A stretch of 12,548 nt of DNA from an uncultured Eubacteriales bacterium (GTDB taxonomy: Bacteria > Bacillota > Clostridia > Christensenellales > Aristaeellaceae). Below are positions 1-6,925 of the stretch, piece after piece. Location of the stretch: contig USDD01000077.1 in the NCBI GenBank assembly GCA_900553265.1, positions 1 through 12,548 on the forward strand, given 5' to 3'. The position numbers were made by a program, and so were the translations under genes. The first letter of the stretch is position 1. Every line of letters starts with the position of its first letter. The notes under the pieces are model-generated. The model did not search any database. It was not told the DNA's origin and was given only the letters and a program-made list of their open reading frames with translations.

Positions 1-1434
1 GGTGAGCTCCGCGGCAACGGCATGCCGGAATTCTATCCGCTGAGCCCGTTCCAGACGGATATTGTCACGCTGAACGGCGAAGCGATTACCTATTCGCCCA
101 TGTTTACCTATCATGGCTTCCATTTCATCGAGATCACCGGTCTGGAGGAAGCGGATGTGTCCATGGTGGAGGGCGTGTTCGTCCATCTGGACGTTCCGAG
201 GCTGACGGAGTTTGAGTGCTCCAATTCGGATCTGAACGATCTGTTCCGCATTGGCGTCATGGCGTGCTATTCCAATATGCACTATCTGCTGACCGACTGC
301 CCGACCCGGGAAAAGTACGGCTGGCTGAACGACGCGCGCGCCTCGGCGGAGCATCTGCTGATGGATTTCGACATCGCGCCCTTCTTTCACAAGTGGTTCC
401 GGGACATCACCGATTCCGTTCGCGGCGACGGCGCAGTTCCGGGCATTGCGCCGACCTCCGGCTGCGAGTTCGACTCCTTCACCGGGCCGATCTGCTCCTG
501 CGTCATTCACGAAACCGCCTATAAGACCTATCTTTACACCGGCGACGATTCACTGCTGATCCGGGGACTTCCGGCCATGCTGAAGCATCTGGAATACCTG
601 AAGGGCAAGGAGGAAGAGGATGGGCTGATCGCCTATGGGCTTTACGATTGGGCGGGCCCGTTCGGCGAGGACTACAACACGTGCGCGCCCACGCCGCTGA
701 AGTTTACCGACAGTGCCCTGTACATCGAATTCATGCAGCGCACGATTCTCGCGGCGCAGCATGCGGGCGATGCGGAGGCAGAGGCCCGCGTGCGCGGTGA
801 GCTGGAGCGCGTAACCCGGGCGTTCAAGCGCGTCTATCTGAAGCCGGATGGACGCTGCACCGTTCATGAGCAGACCGCCTGCGCCATGCTGATAGGGCTG
901 AAGCTGTACGATGATTTCGATGCGATTCGCCAGCAGCTCAAGGAGTGCGTGGAGGAGCATGATTTCCACATGCACACAGGTATGCTGGGCGTGCGGTTCC
1001 TGTACGATGCGCTGAACGACTGCGGGCTTGCGGAGTATGCCTACAGAATCATTGCGGCTGAGGGCTTCCCGTCCTTTACCCAGTGGCTGCGCCAGGGCGC
1101 GACCACCCTTTGGGAGACCTTCTATCCGGGCGCGTCCAAGAACCACCACATGTACTCTTGCTTTATGCTGTTCCTGATGGATACGCTTGCGGGCATCCGC
1201 CCGGATCCCGAGCGGCCCGGCATGCGGCACGTGCTGCTGAAGCCCGTGTTCGTTCCGCAGCTGAGCTGGTGCCGCGGCGTGCGGCACATGCCCTACGGGG
1301 ATCTGCGCGTGGAATGGCGCAGGGAAGGCGGCGAGGTGCGCCTGAGCGTAGAGGTTCCGGAGGGAATAACGGTGTGCTACGAAGGTCGAACGCTGCCCTG
1401 CGGAAGCCATGTGATTCCTGTCAGACAGAATTAA
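1..1434 (+). CDS. Alpha-L-rhamnosidase, GH78 family (5' end missing)
   Basis: The reading frame is open from base 1, so the gene begins before the window; the first ATG at 22 is internal. The 477 visible codons cover the end of a beta-sandwich region, the catalytic (alpha/alpha)6 barrel and the C-terminal beta domain. The GH78 signature CPTREKYGWLNDA is present, with Glu104, Trp108 and Asp111 (window codon numbers) in the expected spacing. The probable general base is Glu372, in GATTLWETF. The family removes terminal alpha-L-rhamnose from plant glycosides, pectin side chains or bacterial polysaccharides by an inverting mechanism. A signal peptide cannot be judged because the N-terminus is missing. 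The gene is convergent with nadE, and no other sugar-use gene is visible on this side. The family call is firm; the substrate is not known. Confidence 0.9.
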   Translation, partial: GELRGNGMPEFYPLSPFQTDIVTLNGEAITYSPMFTYHGFHFIEITGLEEADVSMVEGVFVHLDVPRLTEFECSNSDLNDLFRIGVMACYSNMHYLLTDCPTREKYGWLNDARASAEHLLMDFDIAPFFHKWFRDITDSVRGDGAVPGIAPTSGCEFDSFTGPICSCVIHETAYKTYLYTGDDSLLIRGLPAMLKHLEYLKGKEEEDGLIAYGLYDWAGPFGEDYNTCAPTPLKFTDSALYIEFMQRTILAAQHAGDAEAEARVRGELERVTRAFKRVYLKPDGRCTVHEQTACAMLIGLKLYDDFDAIRQQLKECVEEHDFHMHTGMLGVRFLYDALNDCGLAEYAYRIIAAEGFPSFTQWLRQGATTLWETFYPGASKNHHMYSCFMLFLMDTLAGIRPDPERPGMRHVLLKPVFVPQLSWCRGVRHMPYGDLRVEWRREGGEVRLSVEVPEGITVCYEGRTLPCGSHVIPVRQN

Positions 1435-1460
1435 GGCTCTGCCGAAATAATGCAGGAAGA

Positions 1461-1512
1461 GAAAAACCGCGCCGTTCGCTCTCCATAGGAGAGAACGAAC
1501 GGCGCGGCCTTT
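1461..1512. terminator. Bidirectional intrinsic terminator between convergent genes
   Basis: A perfect 12-bp inverted repeat (CCGCGCCGTTCG at 1467-1478, CGAACGGCGCGG at 1496-1507) is extended by an inner CTCTCC/GGAGAG helix (1479-1484 with 1488-1493), leaving an ATA loop and a two-base AA bulge. Read on the minus strand, the stem is followed by TTTTTC (1466-1461), a good U-tract for ending the cysS-nadE transcript. Read on the plus strand it is followed by CCTTTCTT, a weaker tract that could end the rhamnosidase transcript 30 bases after its stop codon. Confidence 0.85.
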
Positions 1513-1523
1513 CTTGTGGGAAA

Positions 1524-3455
1524 TCAGGGAACCATCGCGTCGATTTCCTTTAGCCAGAGCGTTGCGCAGGCGTCGGAGGGCATGCGCCAGTCGCCGCGGG
1601 GCGAGAGCGTCGCCGTGCCGACCTTCGGGCCGTCGGGCAGGCAGGAGCGCTTGAACTGCTGCGTGAAGAAGCGGCGGAAGAAGGTGCGCAGCCACTTGAG
1701 GATGACCTCTCCGGAGTACTCGCCGCCGAAGGCATGGCGCGCCAGCCGGTAGATCTTGGCAGGGCGGAAGCCGAAGCGCAGCGTGTAATACAGGAAGAAG
1801 TCGTGCAGCTCGTAGGGGCCGACCAGATCCTCGGTTTTCTGCTGAATTTCGCCCTCGGAGGTGGCGGGCAGCAGCTCCGGGGAGACGGGCGTGTCCAGAA
1901 TGTCGCGGAGCACGTCGGCCAGCGCGGGCGCGGAGCGATCGGCTTCGTAGCGGACGATGTAGCGCACCAGCGTCTTCGGCACACCGGCATTCACGCCGTA
2001 CATGGACATGTGGTCGCCGTTGTAGGTCGCCCATCCCAGCGCCAGCTCGGACAGATCTCCGGTGCCCACCACGAGACCGCCCAGCTTGTTGGCCACGTTC
2101 ATCAGCACCTGAGTGCGCTCGCGGGCCTGGCCGTTTTCGTAGGTCACGTCGTGCACCGATTCGTCGTGGCCGATGTCGGCGAAGTGCTGGCGGACGGACG
2201 CGGAGACGTCGATCTCCCGGAAGGTCACGCCCAGCTGTTCGCAGAGCTTTTCAGCGTTGGAGCGGGTGCGGCGGGTGGTTCCGAAGCAGGGCATGGAGAC
2301 GGCGACGATCTCCCGGCGGTCGCGCCCGAGCAGATCCATCGTGCGCGCCATCACCAGCAGCGCAAGACAGCTGTCCAGTCCGCCGGAAACGCCTACGACG
2401 ATGGTTTTCACATGGGTGTGCTCCACGCGCTTCTTCAGGCCGTAGCTCTGAATGCGCAGAATTTCCTCCGCGCGCTCGGCAATCTGAGAATCCGACGCGG
2501 GTACGAAGGGCGTGCGCGGATAGACGCGGGTGAGCGCGGTCTCGCGCGGAGACTGATGGAAGAAAATCGTCCGGAATTCCTCCGCCGATTTCTCCAGCGG
2601 CGCAAAGCTGCTGGAGCGATGCCGGTCGGTGGTCAGCCGCTGCACGTCCAGCTCGGTCAGAATCAGATCGTCCTCGCCGAAGGGCGGGTTCTCGGCCAGA
2701 ATGGTTCCGCTCTCGCAGATGAGGTTGTGGCGTGAAAAGACCATGTCCTGCGTGGATTCGCCGCTGTCGGCGTTGACGTAGACATAGCCCGCCAGCAGGC
2801 GCGCGGACGTGGACTGAACCAGCATGCGCCGGTATTCGCGCTTGCCGACGACCTCGTCCGAGGCAGAGGGGTTGGCGATGACCGTCGCGCCGTGCTGGGC
2901 CAGCCTCCTCGACGGCGGGTCGGGCGACCAGAGATCCTCGCAGAGCTCCACGCCCAGCGCAAATTCCGGCAGCTCCTCGCACTGAAAGATCAGCCGCGCG
3001 TCGAAGGCTGCCCCCTCGCCATTCAGGTGAAGCAAATCCGGACGGGTGGGGCAGGCGGCGGAGGTGAACTGGCGCTTTTCGTAGAATTCGGAACCGTTGG
3101 GCAGATAGCTCTTGGGCACGACGCCCAGAATCTGTCCGTCGTGCAGCACGGCGGCGCAGTTGTAGAGCTTGCCATTCGCCATCAGCGGAACGCCCAGCAC
3201 CACTAGCGGCGCTTTGCCGCGCGTGAAATCGGCGATGCTGCACAGCGCGTCCCTCGCCGCCTCCAGCAGCAGCTCGGAATAGAACAGATCGCCGCAGGTA
3301 TAGCCGGTCAGACACAGTTCGGGCAGCACCAGCAGATTGGCCGCCGCCGCGTCCGCGCGCTGGATGAGCGCCCGGATCTGCGCGGCGTTGGCCTCCACGT
3401 CGGCGACGGCGATTCTCGGCGAACCGGCCGCGACCTTGATAAAGCCGTTTTTCAA
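1524..3455 (-). CDS. nadE: Glutamine-dependent NAD(+) synthase
   Basis: A two-domain enzyme of 643 residues, the usual length for the glutamine-dependent type. Residues 1 to about 300 form a nitrilase-fold glutaminase with a complete Glu-Lys-Cys triad: Glu46 in LPELCLTG, Lys115 in VPKSYLPN and Cys172 in VELCEDLW. Residues from about 325 form the NAD synthetase domain, with the P-loop SGGLDS at 357-362 and the conserved block GTGDLSELALGWATYNGD at 464-481. It amidates nicotinate adenine dinucleotide to NAD in the cytoplasm using ATP and glutamine-derived ammonia. The start is a TTG at 3455-3453, chosen because AAGGAGG (3472-3466) lies 10 bases upstream and the MKNGFIKVAAGSP opening suits the family. 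It lies 30 bp behind cysS with no promoter or terminator visible between, so it is probably co-transcribed with cysS. Confidence 0.96.
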   Translation of the reverse strand: MKNGFIKVAAGSPRIAVADVEANAAQIRALIQRADAAAANLLVLPELCLTGYTCGDLFYSELLLEAARDALCSIADFTRGKAPLVVLGVPLMANGKLYNCAAVLHDGQILGVVPKSYLPNGSEFYEKRQFTSAACPTRPDLLHLNGEGAAFDARLIFQCEELPEFALGVELCEDLWSPDPPSRRLAQHGATVIANPSASDEVVGKREYRRMLVQSTSARLLAGYVYVNADSGESTQDMVFSRHNLICESGTILAENPPFGEDDLILTELDVQRLTTDRHRSSSFAPLEKSAEEFRTIFFHQSPRETALTRVYPRTPFVPASDSQIAERAEEILRIQSYGLKKRVEHTHVKTIVVGVSGGLDSCLALLVMARTMDLLGRDRREIVAVSMPCFGTTRRTRSNAEKLCEQLGVTFREIDVSASVRQHFADIGHDESVHDVTYENGQARERTQVLMNVANKLGGLVVGTGDLSELALGWATYNGDHMSMYGVNAGVPKTLVRYIVRYEADRSAPALADVLRDILDTPVSPELLPATSEGEIQQKTEDLVGPYELHDFFLYYTLRFGFRPAKIYRLARHAFGGEYSGEVILKWLRTFFRRFFTQQFKRSCLPDGPKVGTATLSPRGDWRMPSDACATLWLKEIDAMVP

Positions 3456-3465
3456 GGGAAATCGT

Positions 3466-3472
3466 CCTCCTT
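3466..3472 (-). promoter_or_regulatory. Ribosome binding site of nadE (supports TTG start)
   Basis: AAGGAGG on the minus strand, 10 bases before the TTG start of nadE. It lies in the 30-bp gap after the cysS stop codon and decides the non-ATG start. Confidence 0.75.
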
Positions 3473-3485
3473 GCGGCGGGATTTG

Positions 3486-4904
3486 TCAGGCCTTTTTGAC
3501 CAGCGGGCCCTTGGGGGTGTCCTCGATGACGTAGCCCTTTTCCAGAACCTCGGCGCGGATGCGGTCGGCCTCGGCAAAGTTTTTGGCCTTCTTGGCCTCG
3601 ACGCGCGCCTGAACCAGCGCCTTGATCTCCTCGGGCGTGGTGTCCGCGTCCTTCATCAGAAGGCCCAGAATGTCGTGGGCCATGATCTTCAGCGCGCTGA
3701 GTGCCTCCTCGATGACGGCTTTGCAGGGATTGTTGGCGTCGGCCAGCACGGTGTTCATGTCGCGAATGTACTCGAACAGCACGCCCAGCGCGCCGGAGGT
3801 GTTCAGATCGTCGCACATCGCGTCGTCGAAGCGATCCATGGCTTCCTTCGCGCGCTCGACAAAGGCCTTCTCCGCGTCGTTCATCTCCCGCTCGGGCGCG
3901 TGCTCCAGCGCGAAGGCGGCATTGTCGCGGGCGGTGTACAGGCGATCCAGCGCGCTCTTTGCCTGCAGAATCAGGTCGCGGCTGAAGTTGATGGGGCTGC
4001 GATAGTGGGCGGAGAGCATGAACATGCGCACGACCTCGGGGGAGAACTCCCTGGCGATGTCGCGCACGGTGAAGAAGTTGCCGGCGGACTTGGACATCTT
4101 CTTGTTGTCCACGTTGATGTGGCCGTTGTGCATCCAGTAATGGGCGAAGGGCTTGCCCGTCGCGCCCTCGGACTGGGCGATTTCGTTCTCGTGGTGGGGG
4201 AAGATCAGATCCACGCCGCCGCAGTGAATGTCGAAGGTCTCGCCCAGATACTTCATGGACATGGCCGAGCACTCGATGTGCCAGCCGGGACGGCCGTCGC
4301 CCCAGGGGCTCTTCCACGCCGGCTCGCCGGGCTTCTGGGCCTTCCAGAGGGCGAAGTCCATGGGATGGCGCTTCAGATCGCCCACTTCGATGCGCGCGCC
4401 GGACTCCAGATCGTCCAGATCCTGTCCGATCAGGCGGCCGTAGTTGCTGCGCCATGCCTGAGTGTCGAAATACACGTCGCCGTTCTCGGCGCGATAGGCC
4501 AGACCGTTTTTCTCCAGACGCTTGATCAGCGCGATGATCTCGCCGATGTGCTTGGTGGCGCGGGGATGCACGTCGGCGCGCTGCACGCCCAGCGCGTCCG
4601 CGTCCTTGAAATACTCGGCGATGTAGCGCTCGGCGATGGCGTCCACGGTGGTGTTCTCCTCGTGAGCGCGCTTGATCATCTTGTCGTCGATGTCGGTGAA
4701 GTTCTGCACGAAGGTCACGTCGTATCCCAGATGGGTCAGAAAGCGGCGCAGCGTGTCAAAGATGATGAACGGGCGGGCGTTGCCGATGTGAAAATAGTTG
4801 TATACCGTCGGGCCGCAGGAGTAGATGCCGACCTTGCCCTCGTGAACGGGTACAAACGGCTCCTTTTTGCGGCTGAGCGTGTTGTAAATCATCATCTGTT
4901 TCAT
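3486..4904 (-). CDS. cysS: Cysteinyl-tRNA synthetase
   Basis: A class I aminoacyl-tRNA synthetase of 472 residues that charges tRNA-Cys with cysteine. It has the HIGH-type motif at 39-42 (FHIGNARP) and KMSKS at 269-273. Candidate zinc ligands are Cys30 (YSCGPTVY), Cys212 (WHIECSAM), His237 and Glu241 (FPHHENE), in the spacing expected for this enzyme. The C-terminal helical anticodon-binding part is complete. The frame stays open upstream to 4967, but that stretch is the T-box antiterminator region and not coding. Of the two close ATGs (4910 and 4904), 4904 fits better: AAAGGAG is 7 bases from it but only 1 base from the other. It is preceded by its own promoter and a T-box leader, and followed after 30 bp by nadE. 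Confidence 0.97.
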   Translation of the reverse strand: MKQMMIYNTLSRKKEPFVPVHEGKVGIYSCGPTVYNYFHIGNARPFIIFDTLRRFLTHLGYDVTFVQNFTDIDDKMIKRAHEENTTVDAIAERYIAEYFKDADALGVQRADVHPRATKHIGEIIALIKRLEKNGLAYRAENGDVYFDTQAWRSNYGRLIGQDLDDLESGARIEVGDLKRHPMDFALWKAQKPGEPAWKSPWGDGRPGWHIECSAMSMKYLGETFDIHCGGVDLIFPHHENEIAQSEGATGKPFAHYWMHNGHINVDNKKMSKSAGNFFTVRDIAREFSPEVVRMFMLSAHYRSPINFSRDLILQAKSALDRLYTARDNAAFALEHAPEREMNDAEKAFVERAKEAMDRFDDAMCDDLNTSGALGVLFEYIRDMNTVLADANNPCKAVIEEALSALKIMAHDILGLLMKDADTTPEEIKALVQARVEAKKAKNFAEADRIRAEVLEKGYVIEDTPKGPLVKKA

Positions 4905-4920
4905 AACCATGCTCCTTTCC

Positions 4921-4958
4921 AAAATCAAACGGCCGCGCCCCATACAGAGGCGTGGCCG
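4921..4958 (-). terminator. Conditional terminator of the cysS T-box
   Basis: On the minus strand CGGCC-A-CGCC (4958-4949) pairs with GGCG-C-GGCCG (4938-4930) with one A-C mismatch, followed by TTTGATTTT (4929-4921). Its 5' arm overlaps the T-box bulge and antiterminator arm, so the two folds exclude each other. This is the off state when tRNA-Cys is charged. Confidence 0.88.
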
Positions 4959-5138
4959 CGGTTCCACTCTGCTTATTTGCTCAAAGGCGATAACGGCGCT
5001 GACCGTCCGGGCCTACTGAATTTCGGCGCGGAAGCTCCCGGGCGCACGGTTCGACGTGGTTCGCTCCGGCGGCTCGCAGCCGTGACCGCCGATCTCTGAA
5101 AGCGAAGGGAAGCGTCTACTCCTCCCGATCCAAGCTTT
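4921..5138 (-). promoter_or_regulatory. T-box riboswitch leader of cysS
   Basis: The leader RNA reads from about 5138 down to 4921. The T-box core at 4972-4956 reads AGAGTGGAACCGCGG. The antiterminator folds exactly: CAGAG (4971-4967) with CUCUG (4949-4945), a seven-base bulge UGGAACC (4966-4960), then GCG/CGC closing a GCCA loop. Stem I is visible: AGUA (5120-5117) opposite GAA (5052-5050) as the loop-E part of the specifier loop, helix GACG/CGUC above it, helix UUCGCU (5106-5101) with AGCGAA (5065-5060), and the distal helix CGGCGG/CCGCCG around a loop containing GGCUGCGAG. The bulge base A in UGGA matches a U discriminator, as in tRNA-Cys. UGC (Cys) lies at 5046-5044 in the specifier region. 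Uncharged tRNA-Cys would switch cysS on. Confidence 0.93.
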
Positions 5139-5144
5139 GGTTCC

Positions 5145-5173
5145 ATTATATGCCGACATCCCCGTTTCGTCAA
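5145..5173 (-). promoter_or_regulatory. Sigma-A promoter of cysS-nadE
   Basis: On the minus strand, TTGACG (5173-5168) and a perfect TATAAT (5150-5145) are separated by 17 bases. Transcription should begin near 5138, giving a leader of about 234 bases that holds the T-box. The downstream copy of the direct repeat (5181-5212) lies just upstream of the -35 box. Confidence 0.9.
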
Positions 5174-5180
5174 GCCCGGA

Positions 5181-5212
5181 TGTGTTATTTCTTGGCCGGA
5201 AGGCACGGCAAA
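5181..5212. repeat. Direct repeat, copy 1 (3' edge of the low-GC island)
   Basis: Thirty-two bases that match 6838-6869 at 26 positions, including an uninterrupted 12-base identity, GTTATTTCTTGG, at 5184-5195 and 6841-6852. This copy abuts the stop codon of the 406-residue gene on one side and the cysS promoter on the other. It may be an old target duplication or attachment-site remnant. Chance similarity is possible because the match is short. Confidence 0.5.
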
Positions 5213-6433
5213 TTACGCCGTTGCCAGATACAGTGCGTCATTGTCAAACAGAATGCCGGTTGTCTGATTGCTGATGATGTCAACATTTCGTATGCTGTCG
5301 ATAAAGATTTCACTGCCGATCTTTTCTTCACATGTAAACACGGACATCGTCCGGGTGGTCTTCTCATCGTTGCCCAGAAGCAATTTCTCACCACTGTTCT
5401 GCAGCCACTCAGCCACAGAATCCTTGGCTCGCACGGGCGTGGATGCGATCAGCTTGCTCAGCGCTTTGCTGGCGTTGCCAATTCCCTCCAGCATCTTTGT
5501 TTCCAACGAATCGGCGGAGAACTGTTTCATCATATCATGGCATTTTGAAAATTGGATTTGGTAGTGTTCGCTATACTGCTGAACCTTAGATGCTATCTGC
5601 TCCAGATACTCCTGGCGGAAATTGCCCAGAAGCATGACCTCCAGGAAGGAAGAAAAAGAGAAAAGATACAGCGCTATCCTGTAATTACGGAACTGCTTAC
5701 TCAGATCCGCAGCCGCGGTTTTCACTGCCTGATCCAGATGAATTGCAGGCAGCTTTTGAATGGCCGAAGCGATCTGTTCCTGATAGAAGATGATATTTTT
5801 CTCCGAAGCCTGCTTAATATCCAGAACCTTCATGTGATGATTCTGCAGGTACTGCTCATTGTCCCAGTTGTACTTATAGTTCTGCAGGATGTCGGTTAAC
5901 ACATTCAAATTGCCTTGCTGCTCGGCCTGCTTGTCCTGCTCCAGAAAGGATAAGATCCTTGTCTGCGTCTCATGGATCGCATCCAGCTTTTTCTCGATGT
6001 TGGCAAGCATGGCGGTCATCATGATCATCGCGGGATTGATCGGCGTCACCGCACGGCTCATATCGATTTTCGCCCATTTGGTCATCACAGATTTGCCTGC
6101 GGGTGTGACATGCGCGCCGTAGTAGAGTCCCTTGCTCGCGGTTTTCAGCACATCTCCAGCAGCCATATTTACCGGAAGGTAGCCGACGCCTTTTACGGTA
6201 ATTGTTCGAAGCGCAGGGATCAGCTGCGAGAACGCAGTTCCCAAGACAGTGACGTCTTTAAAAGAAACCTTCAGACATTGATCGAGACGGATGCTGTTCT
6301 TACGTTCAGCGATGGCTTTCTCAATGCTGGATTGGTCATAGAGAGCCGCTGCCTGATTGGCTTTGTCCGCCTCAGCAGACATCGCACGAACTTCGGTACT
6401 CTTACGGCCAAGCAATTTGTCAAACAGCCTCAT
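5213..6433 (-). CDS. Uncharacterised 406-residue protein, low-GC, probably acquired
   Basis: I do not recognise the family. The start ATG at 6433 is supported by GGGAGG 8 bases upstream and by a promoter further up, so it is very likely a real gene. The predicted protein is soluble and mostly helical. It opens with MRLFDKLLGRK, has a charged helical stretch at about 17-45, a mixed region at 55-115, a likely coiled coil at about 135-172 (MIMMTAMLANIEKKLDAIHE and on), long helices at 175-300 rich in Lys, Gln and Tyr, and a short more variable C-terminus. The segment YRIALYLFSFSSFLEVMLL (251-269) is the most hydrophobic but contains Glu265 and looks amphipathic rather than membrane-spanning. No signal peptide, nucleotide-binding loop or nuclease motif is evident. 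Base composition is far lower in GC than its neighbours (sample lines of 35% and 45% against 70% in carB). It stands alone between two operons that run the same way. A mobile or defence-type cargo role is only a guess. Confidence 0.8.
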   Translation of the reverse strand: MRLFDKLLGRKSTEVRAMSAEADKANQAAALYDQSSIEKAIAERKNSIRLDQCLKVSFKDVTVLGTAFSQLIPALRTITVKGVGYLPVNMAAGDVLKTASKGLYYGAHVTPAGKSVMTKWAKIDMSRAVTPINPAMIMMTAMLANIEKKLDAIHETQTRILSFLEQDKQAEQQGNLNVLTDILQNYKYNWDNEQYLQNHHMKVLDIKQASEKNIIFYQEQIASAIQKLPAIHLDQAVKTAAADLSKQFRNYRIALYLFSFSSFLEVMLLGNFRQEYLEQIASKVQQYSEHYQIQFSKCHDMMKQFSADSLETKMLEGIGNASKALSKLIASTPVRAKDSVAEWLQNSGEKLLLGNDEKTTRTMSVFTCEEKIGSEIFIDSIRNVDIISNQTTGILFDNDALYLATA

Positions 6434-6441
6434 CCCGTTAT

Positions 6442-6447
6442 CCTCCC
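6442..6447 (-). promoter_or_regulatory. Ribosome binding site of the 406-residue gene
   Basis: GGGAGG on the minus strand, 8 bases before the ATG at 6433. It fixes the start of a gene that cannot be placed by family comparison. Confidence 0.75.
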
Positions 6448-6492
6448 GCGTTTTTCGTTATCCGTCAGTTCACGCCTGCTCTATTTCTGATT

Positions 6493-6513
6493 CTCCATTC
6501 CTGGAATACAGAG
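6493..6513. repeat. Imperfect palindrome in the leader of the 406-residue gene
   Basis: ATTCC (6497-6501) and GGAAT (6503-6507) form a 5-bp palindrome around one base, with outer CTC (6493-6495) and GAG (6511-6513) also complementary. It lies inside the roughly 155-base untranslated leader, downstream of the promoter. It could be an operator or a small RNA hairpin. No known regulator is recognised. Confidence 0.25.
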
Positions 6514-6594
6514 GCACTATCTGTGACCGCCATGTTTCTGTCAAAACTGTCGAATATGGATTGAGCCGCTGTCTTATTTCTTTCTTTGTTTGCA

Positions 6595-6623
6595 ATTATA
6601 CCACTTTTACCCGATAAAGACAA
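6595..6623 (-). promoter_or_regulatory. Promoter of the 406-residue gene
   Basis: On the minus strand, TTGTCT (6623-6618) and a perfect TATAAT (6600-6595) are 17 bases apart. Transcription would begin near 6588, leaving an untranslated leader of about 155 bases before the ATG at 6433. The gene therefore has its own promoter and need not depend on readthrough from dapF. Confidence 0.75.
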
Positions 6624-6837
6624 GTTCTGAACCATAGTCTCCCATGGCCGCAATGCCGAAGTGTAAGAGTATCAATTTGCGTTGGCTGTGAGAAAATCAA
6701 GGTCGCAGGCGTAGATTATTCTTTTGCATTAATCGAGATTTCCGTGGACTAGGGGATCTGTGTTTAAGGCAGAAAGTGCGAAATGCTGAACAACGGCAGT
6801 ATTTGCAATGCTTATTGAATTCGACGTTGTGGCTGCG
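6624..6837. other. Non-coding stretch inside the low-GC island, nothing recognised
   Basis: This stretch lies between the promoter of the 406-residue gene and the repeat next to the dapF terminator. It is as low in GC as the gene itself. Neither strand shows a frame with a credible start and ribosome binding site, and I see no tRNA, long inverted repeat or transposase motif. It may be the tail of the acquired segment or a decayed gene. Confidence 0.4.
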
Positions 6838-6869
6838 TGCGTTATTTCTTGGATGGAAAACGCGGCAAA
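6838..6869. repeat. Direct repeat, copy 2 (5' edge of the low-GC island)
   Basis: The partner of 5181-5212, in the same orientation and 1657 bases away, with 26 of 32 positions identical and a shared 12-base core GTTATTTCTTGG at 6841-6852. It runs into the A/T tract of the dapF terminator. Together the two copies bracket the 406-residue gene and its promoter. Confidence 0.5.
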
Positions 6870-6909
6870 AAAGGGGAGCCCGCGCGCCATGGAATGACGG
6901 CAGACTCCC
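6867..6909 (-). terminator. Intrinsic terminator after carB-dapF
   Basis: On the minus strand GGGAGTCTGC (6909-6900) pairs with GCGGGCTCCC (6883-6874) over 10 bp with two G-T pairs, followed by C and then TTTTTT (6872-6867). It lies about 17 bases beyond the stop codon of the carB-dapF gene and closes the operon. Confidence 0.85.
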
Positions 6910-6925
6910 GCTCCGACGAATAAAG

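Noticed and set aside
2251..4455. A 734-codon open frame on the minus strand across nadE and cysS
   Set aside because: It is a second frame on the same strand as two firmly identified genes, and its Arg/Gly/Ala-rich translation has no recognisable domain.
4905..4967. N-terminal extension of cysS to 4967
   Set aside because: The region is the T-box antiterminator and terminator, and the ribosome binding site supports the ATG at 4904.
3471..5099. A 542-codon open frame on the plus strand opposite cysS
   Set aside because: It is antisense to a certain cysS and its T-box leader, its composition is biased in the same way, and it shows no family motif.
4973..5206. A 77-codon minus-strand frame upstream of cysS
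   Set aside because: It overlaps the cysS promoter and T-box structure, which explain the sequence fully.
6465..6533. A 22-codon reading frame (MAVTDSASVFQEW...) in the leader of the 406-residue gene
   Set aside because: There is no ribosome binding site before its ATG, and nothing supports its translation.
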